A DNA stretch of 64,000 nt, from assembly GCA_007922305.1 (NCBI GenBank), contig ML677341.1, positions 68,444,663 to 68,508,662 of the forward strand, written 5' to 3'. Below the pieces are notes generated by a model. The model was not told the origin of the DNA and did not search any database. It worked only from the letters and a program-made list of their open reading frames with translations. Shown here in pieces: positions 34,500 to 46,284 of this stretch. Numbering within the stretch: position 1 is the first letter of the stretch; every line of letters starts with the position of its first letter. The DNA comes from Dermatemys mawii (Eukaryota; Chordata; Testudines; Dermatemydidae). Made by a program: the position numbers and the translations under genes.

Positions 34500-35770
34500 C
34501 CCCATTAAGTTTAGGAAGAGATGTAACTAAACACCACCAGCCTATCAATTATACATACAGATCAGGCTGGGTTCATCAAAGGAAAATCAGCTGCCTATAA
34601 TATGAGGGGAAAAACTGCTCACTTGATCAGATGTGAGATATTGCTTCCACAGCCTTATCTGTAGATGCAGAAAAAGTCTTTGATAGGGTTGAATGGCCTT
34701 ACCTAATGGCTGTCCTTTAAAAAAATGGGACAAATATTACTGAATTGAGTCAGTGTATTAGATAATTCTCCCCTCATTTCACTATCAACTAATGAATTTT
34801 TTTCTCCCCTGTTTCAGCTAAAAAGAGGGACACAACAGGGCCATCCCCTCTCCTGAACTTTTGGCAGCGTACGTACATCAGCACTCAGCCACTGAAGGGA
34901 AAAAAAGACAAAATTAGTTTATATGCTGATATATTTGTACTAATGAAGAATTCATCCTCATTGATTCCATCGTTATTGAGTGCCATTGACATTTTTGGAT
35001 CAAGCTCTGGTTTTTGTAGTAACTGAAATAAATCACAAGCAATGGATGTATCCAAAAGACCAGATCCCTCTCAGTTTCAGTACTTTTCATTTCAAATGTG
35101 TAAGAAATCCACTTATTTCAGTCTTAAAATTTGTCCTCATCCCAGAATTGTTTCTATAAATATGGTCTATATTTTGAAATACAGTTTCAAAGATGTAGAG
35201 AGGTGGCATCTCCTCCCTTTATCTTTACAAAGAAGAATAGAAATAGTAAAAATGAATATCTGCCAAAATTAACATATATTATTAGCCTATTGCTTTTCAA
35301 GGTTTCTCCCTTGTTCTTTGCTTGGAAAAACAGGCTTACCATGCAATTTATATGGGATAAAAAAAATAGCCTTATTTGTCACACAAGATGTTTCAAAAAT
35401 CCTGGGCACCTGGAGAGATGAGGTTGCCAGATTTGTATCTATATTGTCTACGATTCCAAATGTGTCCTGTTATAAGATGGTTCCACTCCAGTGGTTCTAT
35501 ATACCTACCAGCCTGGTTTGAGATTAAAAAAAGCTTAGCTATGTTGTGTGATTCCCCCTCTTCTTTTCTATACCTTAAGAGGGTTATCCATACCCTTAAG
35601 GGAAAATCCAATCTTTGCATATACATGGGGCATCTGGCAATGCATTAAGATGATTACTGCATCCAAACTTATTAATTCTCTTCTCAGATCATTATGGGAT
35701 AACGTACCTCAGGATCAAGGCCAGCTCCACACGTAAGACAATTTGGATAGAAACCAAATTTTTAAAAAAT
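34500..35770 (+). mobile_element. Tx1/L1-like LINE reverse-transcriptase relic
   Basis: Degenerate frames spell LINE motifs in order: DQAGFIKGKSAAYNM (about 34560-34605), VDAEKVFDRVEWPYLMAVL (about 34660-34720), LKRGTQQGHPLSP (about 34820-34855), ISLYADIFVLMKNSS (about 34915-34960), then RWHLLPLSLQRRIEIVKMNI (about 35200) and FIWDKKN (about 35350). The set DAEKxFDRVEWxYL and RGTQQGxPLSP with LPLSLQGRIxxxKMNxLP points to the Tx1/L1 clade, not CR1. Many stops and frameshifts; dead. Sequence interrupted after about 35770. Confidence 0.75.
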
Positions 35771-35774
35771 TAAA

Positions 35775-36137
35775 GAAATAATATAAGATGATAGACTAGC
35801 CTCCTTCAATTACATGTGTAACAAGTAGCAGCTGCTGCTGTCTCACTGCTTCTTTCAGCAGCTGTGTCAGAAAATGTGATGGAGATGGTCAGGCCTGGTG
35901 GTTAGAGTCAGAATCAGGAGTTCAAGGTGGTGTTGGAGCAAGGCTAGAGCAGGACTTGGAGCAGGGCAGTGGCAAGAGGAAGGCTGGAGCAGGTTAAGGC
36001 TTGGAGAGTTTGTTACCACTGTCAGGCCGGAGTGAGTTCCAAGCCCTGGAATGACATTGGCCAGACTGAGCGGCTGTTCTTCCTGTGAGACTTGTATACT
36101 TGGTCTGAGAGTCAGAAGTTCCTGGCCTGTGGATTAG
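35775..36137 (+). repeat. insert of unknown class within the LINE relic
   Basis: G-rich text with repeated 'ggagcagg'-type words, unlike the AT-rich LINE on either side. It vaguely recalls turtle LTR sequence but has no terminal features I can fix. Confidence 0.35.
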
Positions 36138-36435
36138 CTAGAGCAGGAGTTCTCAAACTTCACTGCACTATGACCCCCTTCTGACAACAAAAATTACTAC
36201 ACAACCTGAGAAGGGAGGACCTAAGCCTGAGCCCACCTGAGCCTCACCTCTCCAGGCTGGAGAGGGGCCAAAGTCAAAGTCCAAGGGCTTCAACTCCAGG
36301 TGGGAGGAGGCCTATAATCTGAGCCCCATCACCAAGGGCTCAATCCAAAGCCTGAGTCCTGCCACCCAGGGCTCAAGCTTCTGCCCCAGGCTCCAGCAAA
36401 TCTAACTGCAGTCCTGGTGACTCCATTAAAAGGGG
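36138..36435 (+). mobile_element. hAT-type non-autonomous element, right end lost
   Basis: Begins 'caggagttctcaaacttcac' followed by 'tatgacccccttctgacaac' and 'aaaaattactacacaacc', the start of a common turtle hAT miniature element. The expected mirrored end (TTTGAGAACxxCTG) is missing. It ends in a decayed 'ccattaaaagggggtctctg'. Confidence 0.65.
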
Positions 36436-36439
36436 GTCT

Positions 36440-36705
36440 CTGGTTCTATAGGAAACTATTCCTTACCTTTTCAGTTTAGTAGATGTTAGTCCCCAGTAAT
36501 CATAGGTTATGTTCTCACTTATTTATCTATTTAGTCACTTTAATAATTGATGCCCTGCATAACTTCTGAGGGTTCTTTTTTCCCAGGTTTTTCAAATAAT
36601 GAACATTGAATTTTGTTAATTATAATCTATTTCCATTTTGTACATGTATTTATATATGTTTTGTTATCTGGCTATATTTTATATACGAGTAATAAAAACA
36701 AAATT
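36440..36705 (+). repeat. probable 3' UTR and tail of the Tx1/L1-like LINE
   Basis: AT-rich text ending 'cgagtaataaaaacaaaatt' and an A-rich tail, as in L1-type 3' ends. I place it with the LINE relic at 34500-35770 by position and composition only. Confidence 0.4.
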
Positions 36706-38539
36706 AAAAACAATACATTTAAAAAACTTCTGAGTTCCCCAAACTGATTTTTCCTAATATTTACAGACACTTGGTGTTTGACAGAAATACATTATGGAAA
36801 CCTTATACAGCCTTAGTAAAGATACTGTAGCAAAAACTGACAACAATGTAAACATATGTCCAGCAGCAGTGGCATACCTCTGGTACAGTGGTAACATTAC
36901 AGGAGACGGAAAAGCATAGCTGAGCTTAAGTGAAACCAGGCTCATAAGTATACTGAACATCTAGAGGCAACTCGGCATGAGAAAAGTGAACAAAATTAAA
37001 GGGAAATGAAAAGAGTGCAAACAAAAATAAGTGGCTAATTTGCAATGGATGGTAGGCAAAATAAATATACATAGCCTGGATAAATAAGTGGGGAGGGTGG
37101 GTTGTTTTTTATAACAAAGTGTATAGTATTTGACAAATGGTATGCATCAAGAAGAGGAGGAATTGTTTAAGGCGGTAGAAGGTCTATAATGGCATTAAAT
37201 GGAGCAAAGGAAAATTTAGGTTGAGCATCAGGAAAAACTTCTAACAGCGATGTCTGTTCAATTATGGAAATATCTCTCAGGACCATTGGGAGCTCTATTT
37301 GATGAGCCATTTACAGCTAGACAAGACAAAGCACTTGAGAATGTATTGTAGAGATATTCACAAGATTATATAATTAATGTTTTTTCTCTCCCATCTCTGA
37401 TTCTGTTATTATTTTGGAGAAACCTAATGGTGGGTGGATTAAGATTTGTTCTGATGCTAAATCTATTTATTTTAGTCCTAGACATAATTTATAATTATAT
37501 TTACTGGATCTGAATTACCTCGAACATCTTATCCCATAAATGAGAGAAACCACATTCCTTATTAGCAGAAGATCCACAAGGACTCTTTGGTTGAAATGTC
37601 TGTCATTGTGTCAGTCACTTGGAATTATAGTTACATTGAACTGTTTCATCATGGGTAATATGATCTCTTAAAACAAGGTGTTCAGTAACTTCCCAGCCAG
37701 AAAACATTTTTGTCCCTTTCCCTGTATAGTTTTCTATGGTTTAAATTATCATTTGCTGAAAATATTATGGCACACTTTGTATCACAATCTACAGCTTTGA
37801 GAGCTGTGTTCATCTGCACCCCTCAGGAATTTCACAAATAAATCACTGCTAACGAGACATGCATTTGAATCTCTCTGGCTGTATTTTACATCTTCTGAAT
37901 GATATTTGCTTTGACTTGGATGAGACCAGCTTTATTAGCGTTGCTTTTTATTGGTTGCTAAGGGCTGCAAGGTGCTGAAGTGGAATTTGGACATGGATCC
38001 TTCTTAGCATCTGTGACTTGTAGACCTTAAGGCTATTATACCGACAGTGGGGGGAGGGAGGACAGAGAAGTACTTGTTATTCAAGACACAAATTAAAAAC
38101 TCTTGATTTATCTGAAACTCACTACTGAATTTTCCCCAAACATGAACATTAATGAAATGCTGCTTGACTGTTTGGCTTTTCAGTATTGTCTTTTGATGAT
38201 ATCTGAAAATTCATCTCAACTAATAGTTGGCATCCTTAAAACTCTTATTGCTTGATGTGCAAGTTCTCAAGTGAAGTCAAGGCTATGATGCTGAAATGGC
38301 ACTTATTGTTACCAGTTGGTATTTTTTTATGTTATTTAGGGCATGAGCCTAATTCTGAGTCAGCGAGAGTTATGGCTATTCAACACTTCTCAGAATCAGG
38401 CCCCACCTGTGAAAAGGGTCCCCAGGCTGGCTAACACTTACCTTGGGAAGATTAAAATATTGTTTTCCCTCATTTTGGCCAGCAGCAGCCCCATTCAACA
38501 TCCTCCATCACAGTTTATTCTTTAGGATCCCCAATTCAG
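36706..38539. other. unassigned non-coding DNA
   Basis: Nothing recognised. Confidence 0.5.
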
Positions 38540-38660
38540 CAATCCATCCCTATTTAGCAAGACACTGAAAGACATGCTTAACTTCAGACATATGCTCAGT
38601 AAACCTAAGTATGTGTTCAAGTGCATTGCTGAATAAGGATAGGTTTAAACATGTGTTTAA
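38540..38660. repeat. old dispersed repeat ('gcttaa-gtgc-ttgctgaa' family)
   Basis: Words such as 'acatgcttaacttcagacat', 'catgtgtttaagcaccttgc' and 'tgctgaataaggatag' recur in altered form at 51935-52050 and 54125-54310. It is an ancient interspersed repeat known to me from sauropsid genomes, but I cannot name it. Confidence 0.5.
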
Positions 38661-39592
38661 GCACCTTGCTGAAGGTGCACAAATGAGTTCTGGGAGTGTG
38701 AGAAAGGATCATAAGTTTACTGACAGATGTCCATATGTTTAGTGCCCCATCAGAATGTGACCTACAATTAAGAATTGAAATCTAGAAAGTGTGCTTTCTA
38801 TCCTGATTTTTCTAGAATTCAAAATATTTCACCTTCTGCACAGCTTTTGTCTTGTTTATTTGTGGATATAAATATTATTTCTAATAGGAGTGCCTTTTCT
38901 TTGTCCCATTTCCATTAAATAAGCTTCCTAAAAATAATCTCCTTAGAGGAAGTACGTATTTTTAATTAAAATTTAAAAAGAACTATGCAATACTTACCTA
39001 TCAAAATATGTTACAATTACAATCCTACCATTATCATTTTTGGAACATGCTGAGAACATATATAGCTAGTAGTTACATCGAACTAAAAATAAAATTGTAT
39101 TTGTTCTGAGTATTCTTGAATTGTAAATACAATAGAATATTTTTCGCCTGTAAATATTGAGGCGTTATGGTTGTTTTAAAACTTTAAATGTATTTAATAT
39201 ATTTATCCTAAAGTATCCCAATGCACTCAGATTATACTGTACCGGGCTTAGTTATCCATCTCTGAAATGCCCTCTAAGGTAGGAAATAGCATCCATTTTG
39301 CACCAGCAGCAATACAGAACTGTTTTTAAGAAGAAAAGTGAATAATCATTTCTTCAGTCGAAAAATAAAGACACATGATTTTAGGTAGACAAAATGTAAT
39401 TACCAATTTTGCAATTTGGCCACTTCTCAAAGTCACTGAGGTTAAAACCCATATTCATGCAAAACATCTCTTTTAATAAACATGAAAGACTAGGACTTTG
39501 GTTTTATGTCCCATCCAGAAGACAACACCTCCAATTTCCCTTGCAAACAACACACTGGGGCATTACTTCAGTGTTGATTCCAAAATTATATG
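38661..39592. other. unassigned non-coding DNA
   Basis: Nothing recognised. Confidence 0.5.
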
Positions 39593-39600
39593 CTGCCTAC

Positions 39601-39723
39601 TAGGGTGACAAGATGTCCCAATTTTATAGGGCCAGTCTCGATTTTGGGGTCTTTTTCTTATAGGGGCTCCTATTACCTCCCGCCCCCAGCCCGATTTTTC
39701 ATATTTGCTGTCCGGTCACCCTA
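39601..39723. mobile_element. 123-bp hAT miniature element with perfect target duplication
   Basis: The ends TAGGGTGAC and GTCACCCTA are perfect 9-bp inverted repeats. The octamer CTGCCTAC lies immediately before (39593-39600) and after (39724-39731). Inside are the C-rich 'cctcccgcccccagcccg' and 'gatgtcccaattttatagg' of a turtle family of the TAGGGTGACCAGATGTCC type, recalled from memory. It has no coding content. Confidence 0.92.
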
Positions 39724-39731
39724 CTGCCTAC

Positions 39732-40874
39732 TGAATCACGCATCCTGAGAAGGAACTTCTCTAGTAGACCTCCTTATCTTGGATCTGTAAGTTTTCTTTG
39801 AAATAATACACATCATATTCATTCTTAATTACAAATAGATTTTCCTAAGACACATATAAATCTATATTTGCATTGACTTTTGGTTACACTTCAACTGGAG
39901 AAAAGGAAGCAGCACAGAAAATGTAACTTACTAAGCAGCTGACATAGAGTAATCCTACAGTAAAAAGCTAATAGATAAAGATGTTTATAGAAACTTCCCA
40001 AGATTTCCAGACTGAACAGAACAGAATTCAGCTTCTTTTCTGTGAGTGCAAGGGAATAATTTATCTTGTAATTTAGCTTTAATTCACATTTTCACAATTA
40101 ATTAAACATCAACCTACTCATTATACACATAAAGCATTTAAATTGATGTATGAAGAATGATGGGGAGTGAATAATGCTTTGAAGATCCATTTCAAATTAG
40201 TTATTTGATTAATGAATTTTTCACAAGGGCATTGGTGTGATGACCTCTGTTGATGACTTAGGGAAAGGCATGTCTATTTAGATAATGAGAAGACAAACTG
40301 AGCGTGTGTTATCTCTGTCAGTATATTGTGTTGAATTACAAGGATTAATCTATTCAAAGTGTATTACTTTTCCCGTTGCTTGTATGTGATAACATAGACT
40401 TGTAAGATCAGTAAATAGGTTTGGCATTTTAAAGATGCTGTGTAATGATAATATGTGTTAGTTGTACAAGACAGTTTTCTTTGGTTGTGTCAGCAATGTG
40501 AATCCTGCTTCTTTGCCTTATTACAGAAAGAAATGCTCTATTCATGATAAGGCTTATAGTGGAGGGTTATTCTCTCTTCCTAAATCTACAATAATCTCTC
40601 GCAACACCTGACCTTTCGATTTGGTAGGTGCAAAAGAAAAAAATGTTTTACACTATAGCCCAATTACTTTCCAGTACTTCTATAGTTTTGGAAACAATGT
40701 GCCAATGTTTGTCTCACAACCTTACTTAATAGATTCTATTTCTGGCTGCTTTAGTTTAGCAGTGTGCAAAACATATGTTAGAAAGGAAGTAGTAATCCCA
40801 CATATCAGAAATGCAATGTACTGGAAATACTTTATCAACTGGAACTATTTTAAATGCCCAGTATGGTGTTTCTT
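39732..40874. other. unassigned non-coding DNA
   Basis: Nothing recognised. The frame at 40621-40929 begins with a non-ATG codon and runs into the CR1 tail. Confidence 0.5.
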
Positions 40875-40963
40875 GCTCCTTCTTTGGGAGCCTCTGATGC
40901 TGGCCAGAGACAGGATACTGGACTGGTAGAGGGAAAGATCTGCTTCAGTATGGCAATTCCTAT
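40875..40963 (+). mobile_element. CR1 LINE 3' tip
   Basis: 'ctggccagagacaggatact' then 'ggactggtagagg' and 'cagtatggcaattcctat' is the last 90 bp or so of a CR1 3' UTR, compare 31285-31350. Strongly 5'-truncated. Confidence 0.75.
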
Positions 40964-41749
40964 GACAAATGAAAAATCAAACAGCAAATACCTGCACATT
41001 ATTTCTTTGTGGTGGTAGGGATGGTAGTGAAATCATAGAGCCATACTGAATCCTTCAATAAAATCTGGGGGAGGGGAGGCACAGAGAATTCTGCTAGATT
41101 CCCTTAATGGAGCATCCTTCCAAAGAGCTCTTCAGAGATGAGAGTTTTCTAAGCCAGCCTTTAAATTATGGGTAGTTGCCATCCCTTCCAACCTGAGAGC
41201 CAAACCTATTGTCTCAAAAACATCTCGGGGCTACAGCCAATACACAGGGGGAGGTTCTCTATTCTGATCCACTTCCTTTGTGCCACTCAGTTGGTGCAAA
41301 GCAAGCAGGAGACCCATGCTGAGGACACTCCCAGACTGAAGGAGTCCTGCTCTAACTGCACTGGGGCTGGAACAGAAAATCGGGGAGCCAGATCTGGTTT
41401 TTGGTTCTCAGTTTCTCCACTCCTGGGTGTGGGAGGGAAGCCTTTATTTTTTTGGCTATGCACTCCCCTAGGTTTAGGAAGAGCTGATCAAGCCCCTGTT
41501 CAGATCATCCTACCACTGTCCAACAGGAAAGTAGGCAATGGAGCTGATTGGGAAAGATTTCTCAGATCCAGCATGAATTTTTTGGGGGAAGGGTGGGGAA
41601 AAAAGCAGAGGAGAGCCTCAGGTTAGCCAACTTGTTAAAGAAGGGGCTTGGAATGTGGGAGACCCAGGTGAATTGCCTGAGGTGTGTTCCAGTCAGGGCT
41701 CCAGGGGTCACGCCCTTGCCTGATTTTGAACCCTGAGAGAAACCAGCAT
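40964..41749. other. unassigned non-coding DNA
   Basis: A 152-codon ATG-initiated frame at 41168-41626 has no domain or family resemblance and I do not call it a gene. Confidence 0.45.
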
Positions 41750-41803
41750 AAGGTTTTGAACCCAGGTCTCTCCCCTCCTAGCTGAGTGCTCTCACCACTG
41801 ACC
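41750..41803 (-). repeat. tRNA-like SINE head
   Basis: On the minus strand 'cagtggtgagagcactcagc' resembles a tRNA A box region. About 20 nt further, 'gggttcaaaacc' resembles a B box (GGTTCRANNCC). Spacing and order fit a tRNA-derived SINE head with an internal Pol III promoter. No intact cloverleaf can be drawn, so it is not a tRNA gene. Confidence 0.45.
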
Positions 41804-41839
41804 TATTTGCTGTTGGGAGGTGGGGGGAATCTCTCTCTG

Positions 41840-41935
41840 GATTTTCATGATTTTTTTTAACATTCTTGGTTTGTAGAAAAAAACATTTTTTGAAACAAAA
41901 TTCTTATGTTCTGGTCAGGCTTAGTAGGCAGTAGA
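41840..41935. repeat. A/T-rich family repeat, short copy
   Basis: 'aaacattttttgaaacaaaa' with 'ctggtcaggct' resembles the blocks at 18750, 44900 and 45965. Confidence 0.35.
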
Positions 41936-42124
41936 GCCACCATAGCTCATCTCCTCTCTCCCCTGCAATACAGAACGCAGCCATTGGGGGTGCCAGGGAG
42001 GCAGTTTGTGGCAGTGCCTCCAACCTCTTCCCCTTAGTACTGGGGCTGATTCAAAGAATCCCACTTAAAAGCAGCAAGGGGCATCTCAGGAAACTCATTT
42101 TCAATTCAGAGTGAAATGCTCTTA

Positions 42125-42195
42125 ACACACTTGCCCTCAAGGGCCACAGCATAGCCTGGAGGGTCACAAGTGTCCACAGGTTGGACACCACTGCT
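42125..42195 (-). mobile_element. hAT-type terminal remnant
   Basis: The plus strand ends 'ccacaggttggacaccactg', the mirror of the hAT end CAGTGGTGTCCAACCTGTGG. Only one end is present. Confidence 0.5.
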
Positions 42196-42199
42196 TTAA

Positions 42200-43204
42200 A
42201 CTATGCAGAATCAAACAGCACCCATCTTCCACAAGGTTGGTGTTCTTCACTTCCACCAGCACCACAGCAAAGCCTCCTGTGTCATCACTCTGTGCCCTCT
42301 GAGCAGGCTGTAGACACAGAACAGAGAGTGATTTTTTGTACCAGCATTAAGTCCTGTGAGGATAATTTCTTGGATACTAGCTGGGGTCAGATGGGAGCCA
42401 CAGAATGGGACAGCTCCTCTGTTCTTCCCCCAGCATGGGGTGGAGGGACTTCTTCAAGCTTCTGCAAGGAAGATGGTGAGAAAGAAGTGCAGGCACTGCT
42501 CCCTCCTCCCCTCCCCTTTCTGCTATATATTTCACGGTATTGATTGGAAGCACAATAAAGCAGGCTTGTCAGGAAGATGGGTTCTCAGCATTTAGAGAGA
42601 GGCACGGAAAATCACAGATTTATTAAACCAGATTCAGATATCGTCACAAAAAGGAGTCATTAGCAGTCCCAGTAAAGTCAGTGGACTTATACAAGTGTCA
42701 TTGAGACCAGATTCATGCCCTTTGTGTTGTCTGAAGATCTGTTATTGTGGTATATTGATATTTATGGCCCAACAGCTTTCCCATTAATACTGCTGTTGAA
42801 GAGAAAGTTGCAAGATCTCAGAGACTTTAGTACTTCAGTCCGTGGGATGCTTCTGCTGCTAGTAGTGCAGAATCGTGATTTGAAGCTCTATGTATGAAAG
42901 CACTTTTAGTCACATTTGCATTTGTTCTTAGTTGTATTTTTGAATTTTGTTGGTATAATAAATTCCAGTTTGCAGAGTGCAATTTTTAAATAAAAAGGAT
43001 CGGAAAGGTATTTATTAGCAAGGTGTTTTTAATCTTTATTAACATTTTCAGTCAATAAATGTAAATGAACATGAATTTATACAGTATATTAAACTGTGAC
43101 CAGATGTTTATTATGGAGCTGATGCCACAAATATAAAAAAGTAACACTAATAATAGCATAGTCAATTATTCAGTGCAAAAAATCCTTTTGTAATAGACTA
43201 TGGA
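42200..43204. other. unassigned non-coding DNA
   Basis: Nothing recognised. The stretch 42610-42720 carries words of the old sauropsid repeats ('ccagattcagatatcgtcac'). Confidence 0.4.
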
Positions 43205-43350
43205 CGGTATATTCAAAACATCTAAGTCCCATTTTCAAAAGGGACAGGCCTAAATTCCATGGACTTTCAGTAAGATTTAGACTCTTACATACCTTCGTGT
43301 GCTTGGAAAATGGGCTTAGGTTTCTAAGGTGCTTTTGAAAATTTTACCCA
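43205..43350. repeat. fold-back dispersed repeat, diverged
   Basis: 'catctaagtcccattttcaaa' on the left faces 'ggtgcttttgaaaattttac' and 'aaaatgggcttaggt' on the right. The centre is 'ccatggactttcagtaag'. Same broad type as 6513-6712. Confidence 0.5.
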
Positions 43351-43689
43351 ATATCTAATAAAGAATCTGTCAACAAAAATTAGAAAGGATACTATGTCCT
43401 GATTGTTATAAAATGCAATTCTAATAGGAGATTTGCGGGTGGACATGTTACGCAAGGAAAATGCCACTTCTTGATTTATTGGAGGGATTTCGCTTTGCTA
43501 AGTGCCTAATATTCCATCTAGTGTAATGTATGCCCTGTCATATCATATTGATTGAATTAAAAGTGCCTCACCAACTAAATTTAACATTTTAAATAAACAC
43601 TGCATAATTAGGTCATTTCTAATTATTCGGGTGGCATATTGTACTACTCCTATGAAACAAATAAGAACTCCTTCTTCACAGTAATATGG
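43351..43689. other. unassigned, possibly conserved non-coding DNA
   Basis: The part 43430-43650 is repeat-free and holds several homeodomain-type cores (ATAATTAG, TCTAATTA). No coding signal. Confidence 0.35.
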
Positions 43690-43780
43690 GAAATAAAACA
43701 ATATAGGCCAAATTCCTAGCTGGTGTAAATCAGCATAGCCCCATTGAGTTCACCAGCTGAGTTCCTGTCCCAATAGATAT
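43690..43780. repeat. old dispersed repeat
   Basis: 'agctggtgtaaatcagcata' and 'gccccattgagttcaccagc' form a fold-back unit typical of an ancient sauropsid repeat ('agctggtgtaaatcagcata...ccattgacttcaatgg'). Confidence 0.45.
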
Positions 43781-44689
43781 CTGTTTTTGATTATGTATGG
43801 AGACTAAACAGAAGGCAGTAGTTAAGCTCTAGGTTTACTTTGTAAGGGATGTACTGTATCTGTGTATAGATATAAAGTATTCTGGATTAAACAAGATTGC
43901 ATTAGTCAGGGAAGAAAAAAAGATTGTTATAAGATTTTAACCCTAAAAATGCTAAATATTTTTCAAGTTCCATTATAAAAGATCACTTGGAATCTAATTA
44001 AAAGTGGTTGAAATGAGTTTTCAGTTCCCAGTGCCAAGCCAAAGCAGACTTTCTCGGATAGATTGCCTTCCCACTCTCACTGGGAAAGAAAAATCCTGAG
44101 GGAATGTTTGGAATGTCCTGTCACAGCTGAGCCAGCAACCTTGTGTAACAGCAGGTTGGCATTAATATGCCTTCACTAAAGGGAACCTTATAGTTCTGCA
44201 ATTTCTTTGCCACCTGTGTGTCTCATTTTTTTTTTTCTGTACAGGCTGCTCATTAGTGGCCTAGCAAGAAAGAACCCTTATGTTAAAATAAAATGTTGAA
44301 ACTCTGCTTTTCAAGTACGTACTGTTTCACCCTTGCATTTTCACTGGTGAAACCAGATGTTACCTCTGCTGCAGAACCCTTTACAATCCTGAGCTTCTTG
44401 AAAGCAAAGCTGACAAAAGGGAATCAATTTTGCAAATGTGCTAGACATAAAATGAGGAAAGTAGTCAATGACTGCTATCTAGTCAAGCCTCTATCCAGCA
44501 GTGCATAGAGGCTTGGAAGGAGAGTTGCTGTCTTTATTCTTAAACGGGCATAATTAAGAGGGCTTTTAGTGCAATGAAATCATGCATTTCGCAACCATTG
44601 AACATGATTCACACATTGAATCATTGTAATGTAAAATTCTACGCAACCTTGAACTTATTTTTCTGTCAAGATTCAGAAACCAGAGACAT

Positions 44690-44800
44690 TGTTTATGCAC
44701 TATGGTTTGGATCCTGCAAACTACTTCAGATGGGCAGCCCTTTGTGCCCACACAGAGCCCCATCCAATTAATTGGGGCTCCATGCAGGTGCATGAGTCCT
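44690..44800. repeat. old dispersed repeat
   Basis: 'tggatcctgcaaactacttc' and 'gggcagccctttgtgcccac' followed by 'ggggctccatgcaggtgcat' match the wording of ancient sauropsid repeats built around 'attgacttcaatggg'. Diverged. Confidence 0.4.
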
Positions 44801-44899
44801 TTCCACAGACAATTTATAGCTTCGGGGCCTATACCTATAGTTGTATAAAATTCTGCTGAAATCTATTTTCTTAGCTTTCTAACCAGATGGAATCAGAGA

Positions 44900-45315
44900 C
44901 TCCCATTGATGTTTCAGCTGAATTTTCAGGTTTGTACAGACACAATATTTCAAAGAGAAACTCTGTTGAAACGGTTTAGTTTTCCCTGGTTTCATGTCAA
45001 AACAGCCTGTACATGGGAGCTGTAGTTCCAGGAGGGCGCCAGCTTGTGGAGAAAAAAAATGGGACACTCAAACTCCAACTCCTAAGAGGCACTGTGGCAG
45101 CTCAGGGAAATGCATATTAATACTGAACTGACATGAAAGAAAATGTTTTCAGGTTCACCCAACCTGAAACAAAATGCTGGCTTTTAATGTTCCCAATGGA
45201 AAATCAAAAAATACCACCATAAATGAAATTTTTGCATGGAAAATCTCAAGTTTGCGGAGCTTCATTTTCCATCAAAAATATTTCAATGGAAAATTCTCAA
45301 CCAGCTCTCTTTAGG
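44900..45315. repeat. A/T-rich family repeat, long copy
   Basis: The most complete copy of the family. It opens with 'tttcagctgaattttcaggt', has a GC-richer middle ('agctgtagttccaggagggc'), and closes with 'ttccatcaaaaatatttcaa' and 'ctcaaccagctct'. Its opening and closing parts are roughly complementary, so it may be a miniature DNA transposon. Termini not resolved. Confidence 0.5.
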
Positions 45316-45964
45316 CATAATTAAAAAGCGCACAACTTACCTTCTCTCTTCTCTGTTGAAAGGGCAGAAAACCAAAACCAAAATCAAGGTGACTGTTATG
45401 ACATCCCTTTGCTGGCTTCTGGCTGGAAAATATGCAAGTTTAAAACAGGGTCACTGCCTTTTGGTTTGGTCCTGGGAAGCTCCCTTTTAGCTTACCTGAG
45501 TATAGTCTTTCAAAGTGGGCAAACAATTCATAACAAATAATGAATTCTGTTTTGACTTGTCTGTGAGCAGATTGTGACTTGTTTCCCAAGAATTTAATTA
45601 CTCAGGTTATTCAAGTCATAACTTTTACAAAGTCTCTATCTCATTCATGAACAATATGCTGAGTATTTGCTCTTTGAAATTAGAGCTATGCTAATTGGAA
45701 AATATGTCACAAAGTATGTTTCTGTTCCATGGCTGAACTAGTGTAACTCTGTGAATAAAGTTTATTCTATGAGTATTAGCATTTTTGAGTTCAAAGTTTG
45801 CTTTATGCAAAAATTCACTGATATTTGGTCATAAACAAATTCCTGCCAGTAAACTCATCTGCTAAAAAAAATTAACGTAGAATGAATGTAAATGGGTATA
45901 AATACTAATTTGATTAAAGTTATTTCAATTAAAAATTCAGATAAACATTCCCACAATACTGAGA

Positions 45965-46280
45965 GTAGGTCTGGGAAATTTTTTTTTAGCAAATATTAAA
46001 TTTGTAAAAAAATATGCATTTTAGGGAGGAGGAGGACTGAATTTGGGAAAAATCTGCCTCATAATTTCAACCAAAAATAAAATTGAATTTTTTGGGGGAA
46101 ATTTTGATGTTTTTGAAATGAACTGTTTTAACATTGCATTTTGAAATGTTGCTTGAAACATTTTGCTCAATCTGAACAATTTTTTTTAGGTCGTTGATGT
46201 TGTTTCAGTGAGGAAAAAATGAAAACAAATTGTTTTGTTATGAAATGAAACATTTTTTCTCAAATTTTTCAGTGTATCAC
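45965..46280. repeat. A/T-rich family repeat
   Basis: Repeated 'gaaacattttgctcaatctg', 'aaatgaaacattttttctca' and 'gaaattttgatgtttttgaa'. Related in wording to the blocks at 18750 and 44900. Confidence 0.45.
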
Positions 46281-46284
46281 CAAC

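Noticed and set aside
41168..41626. 152-codon ATG frame
   Set aside because: Composition is locally GC-richer, which lengthens chance frames. No recognisable domain and no promoter or splice context.
41750..41803. Possible tRNA gene
   Set aside because: Only A-box and B-box-like runs are present. The acceptor stem and anticodon arm cannot be drawn.
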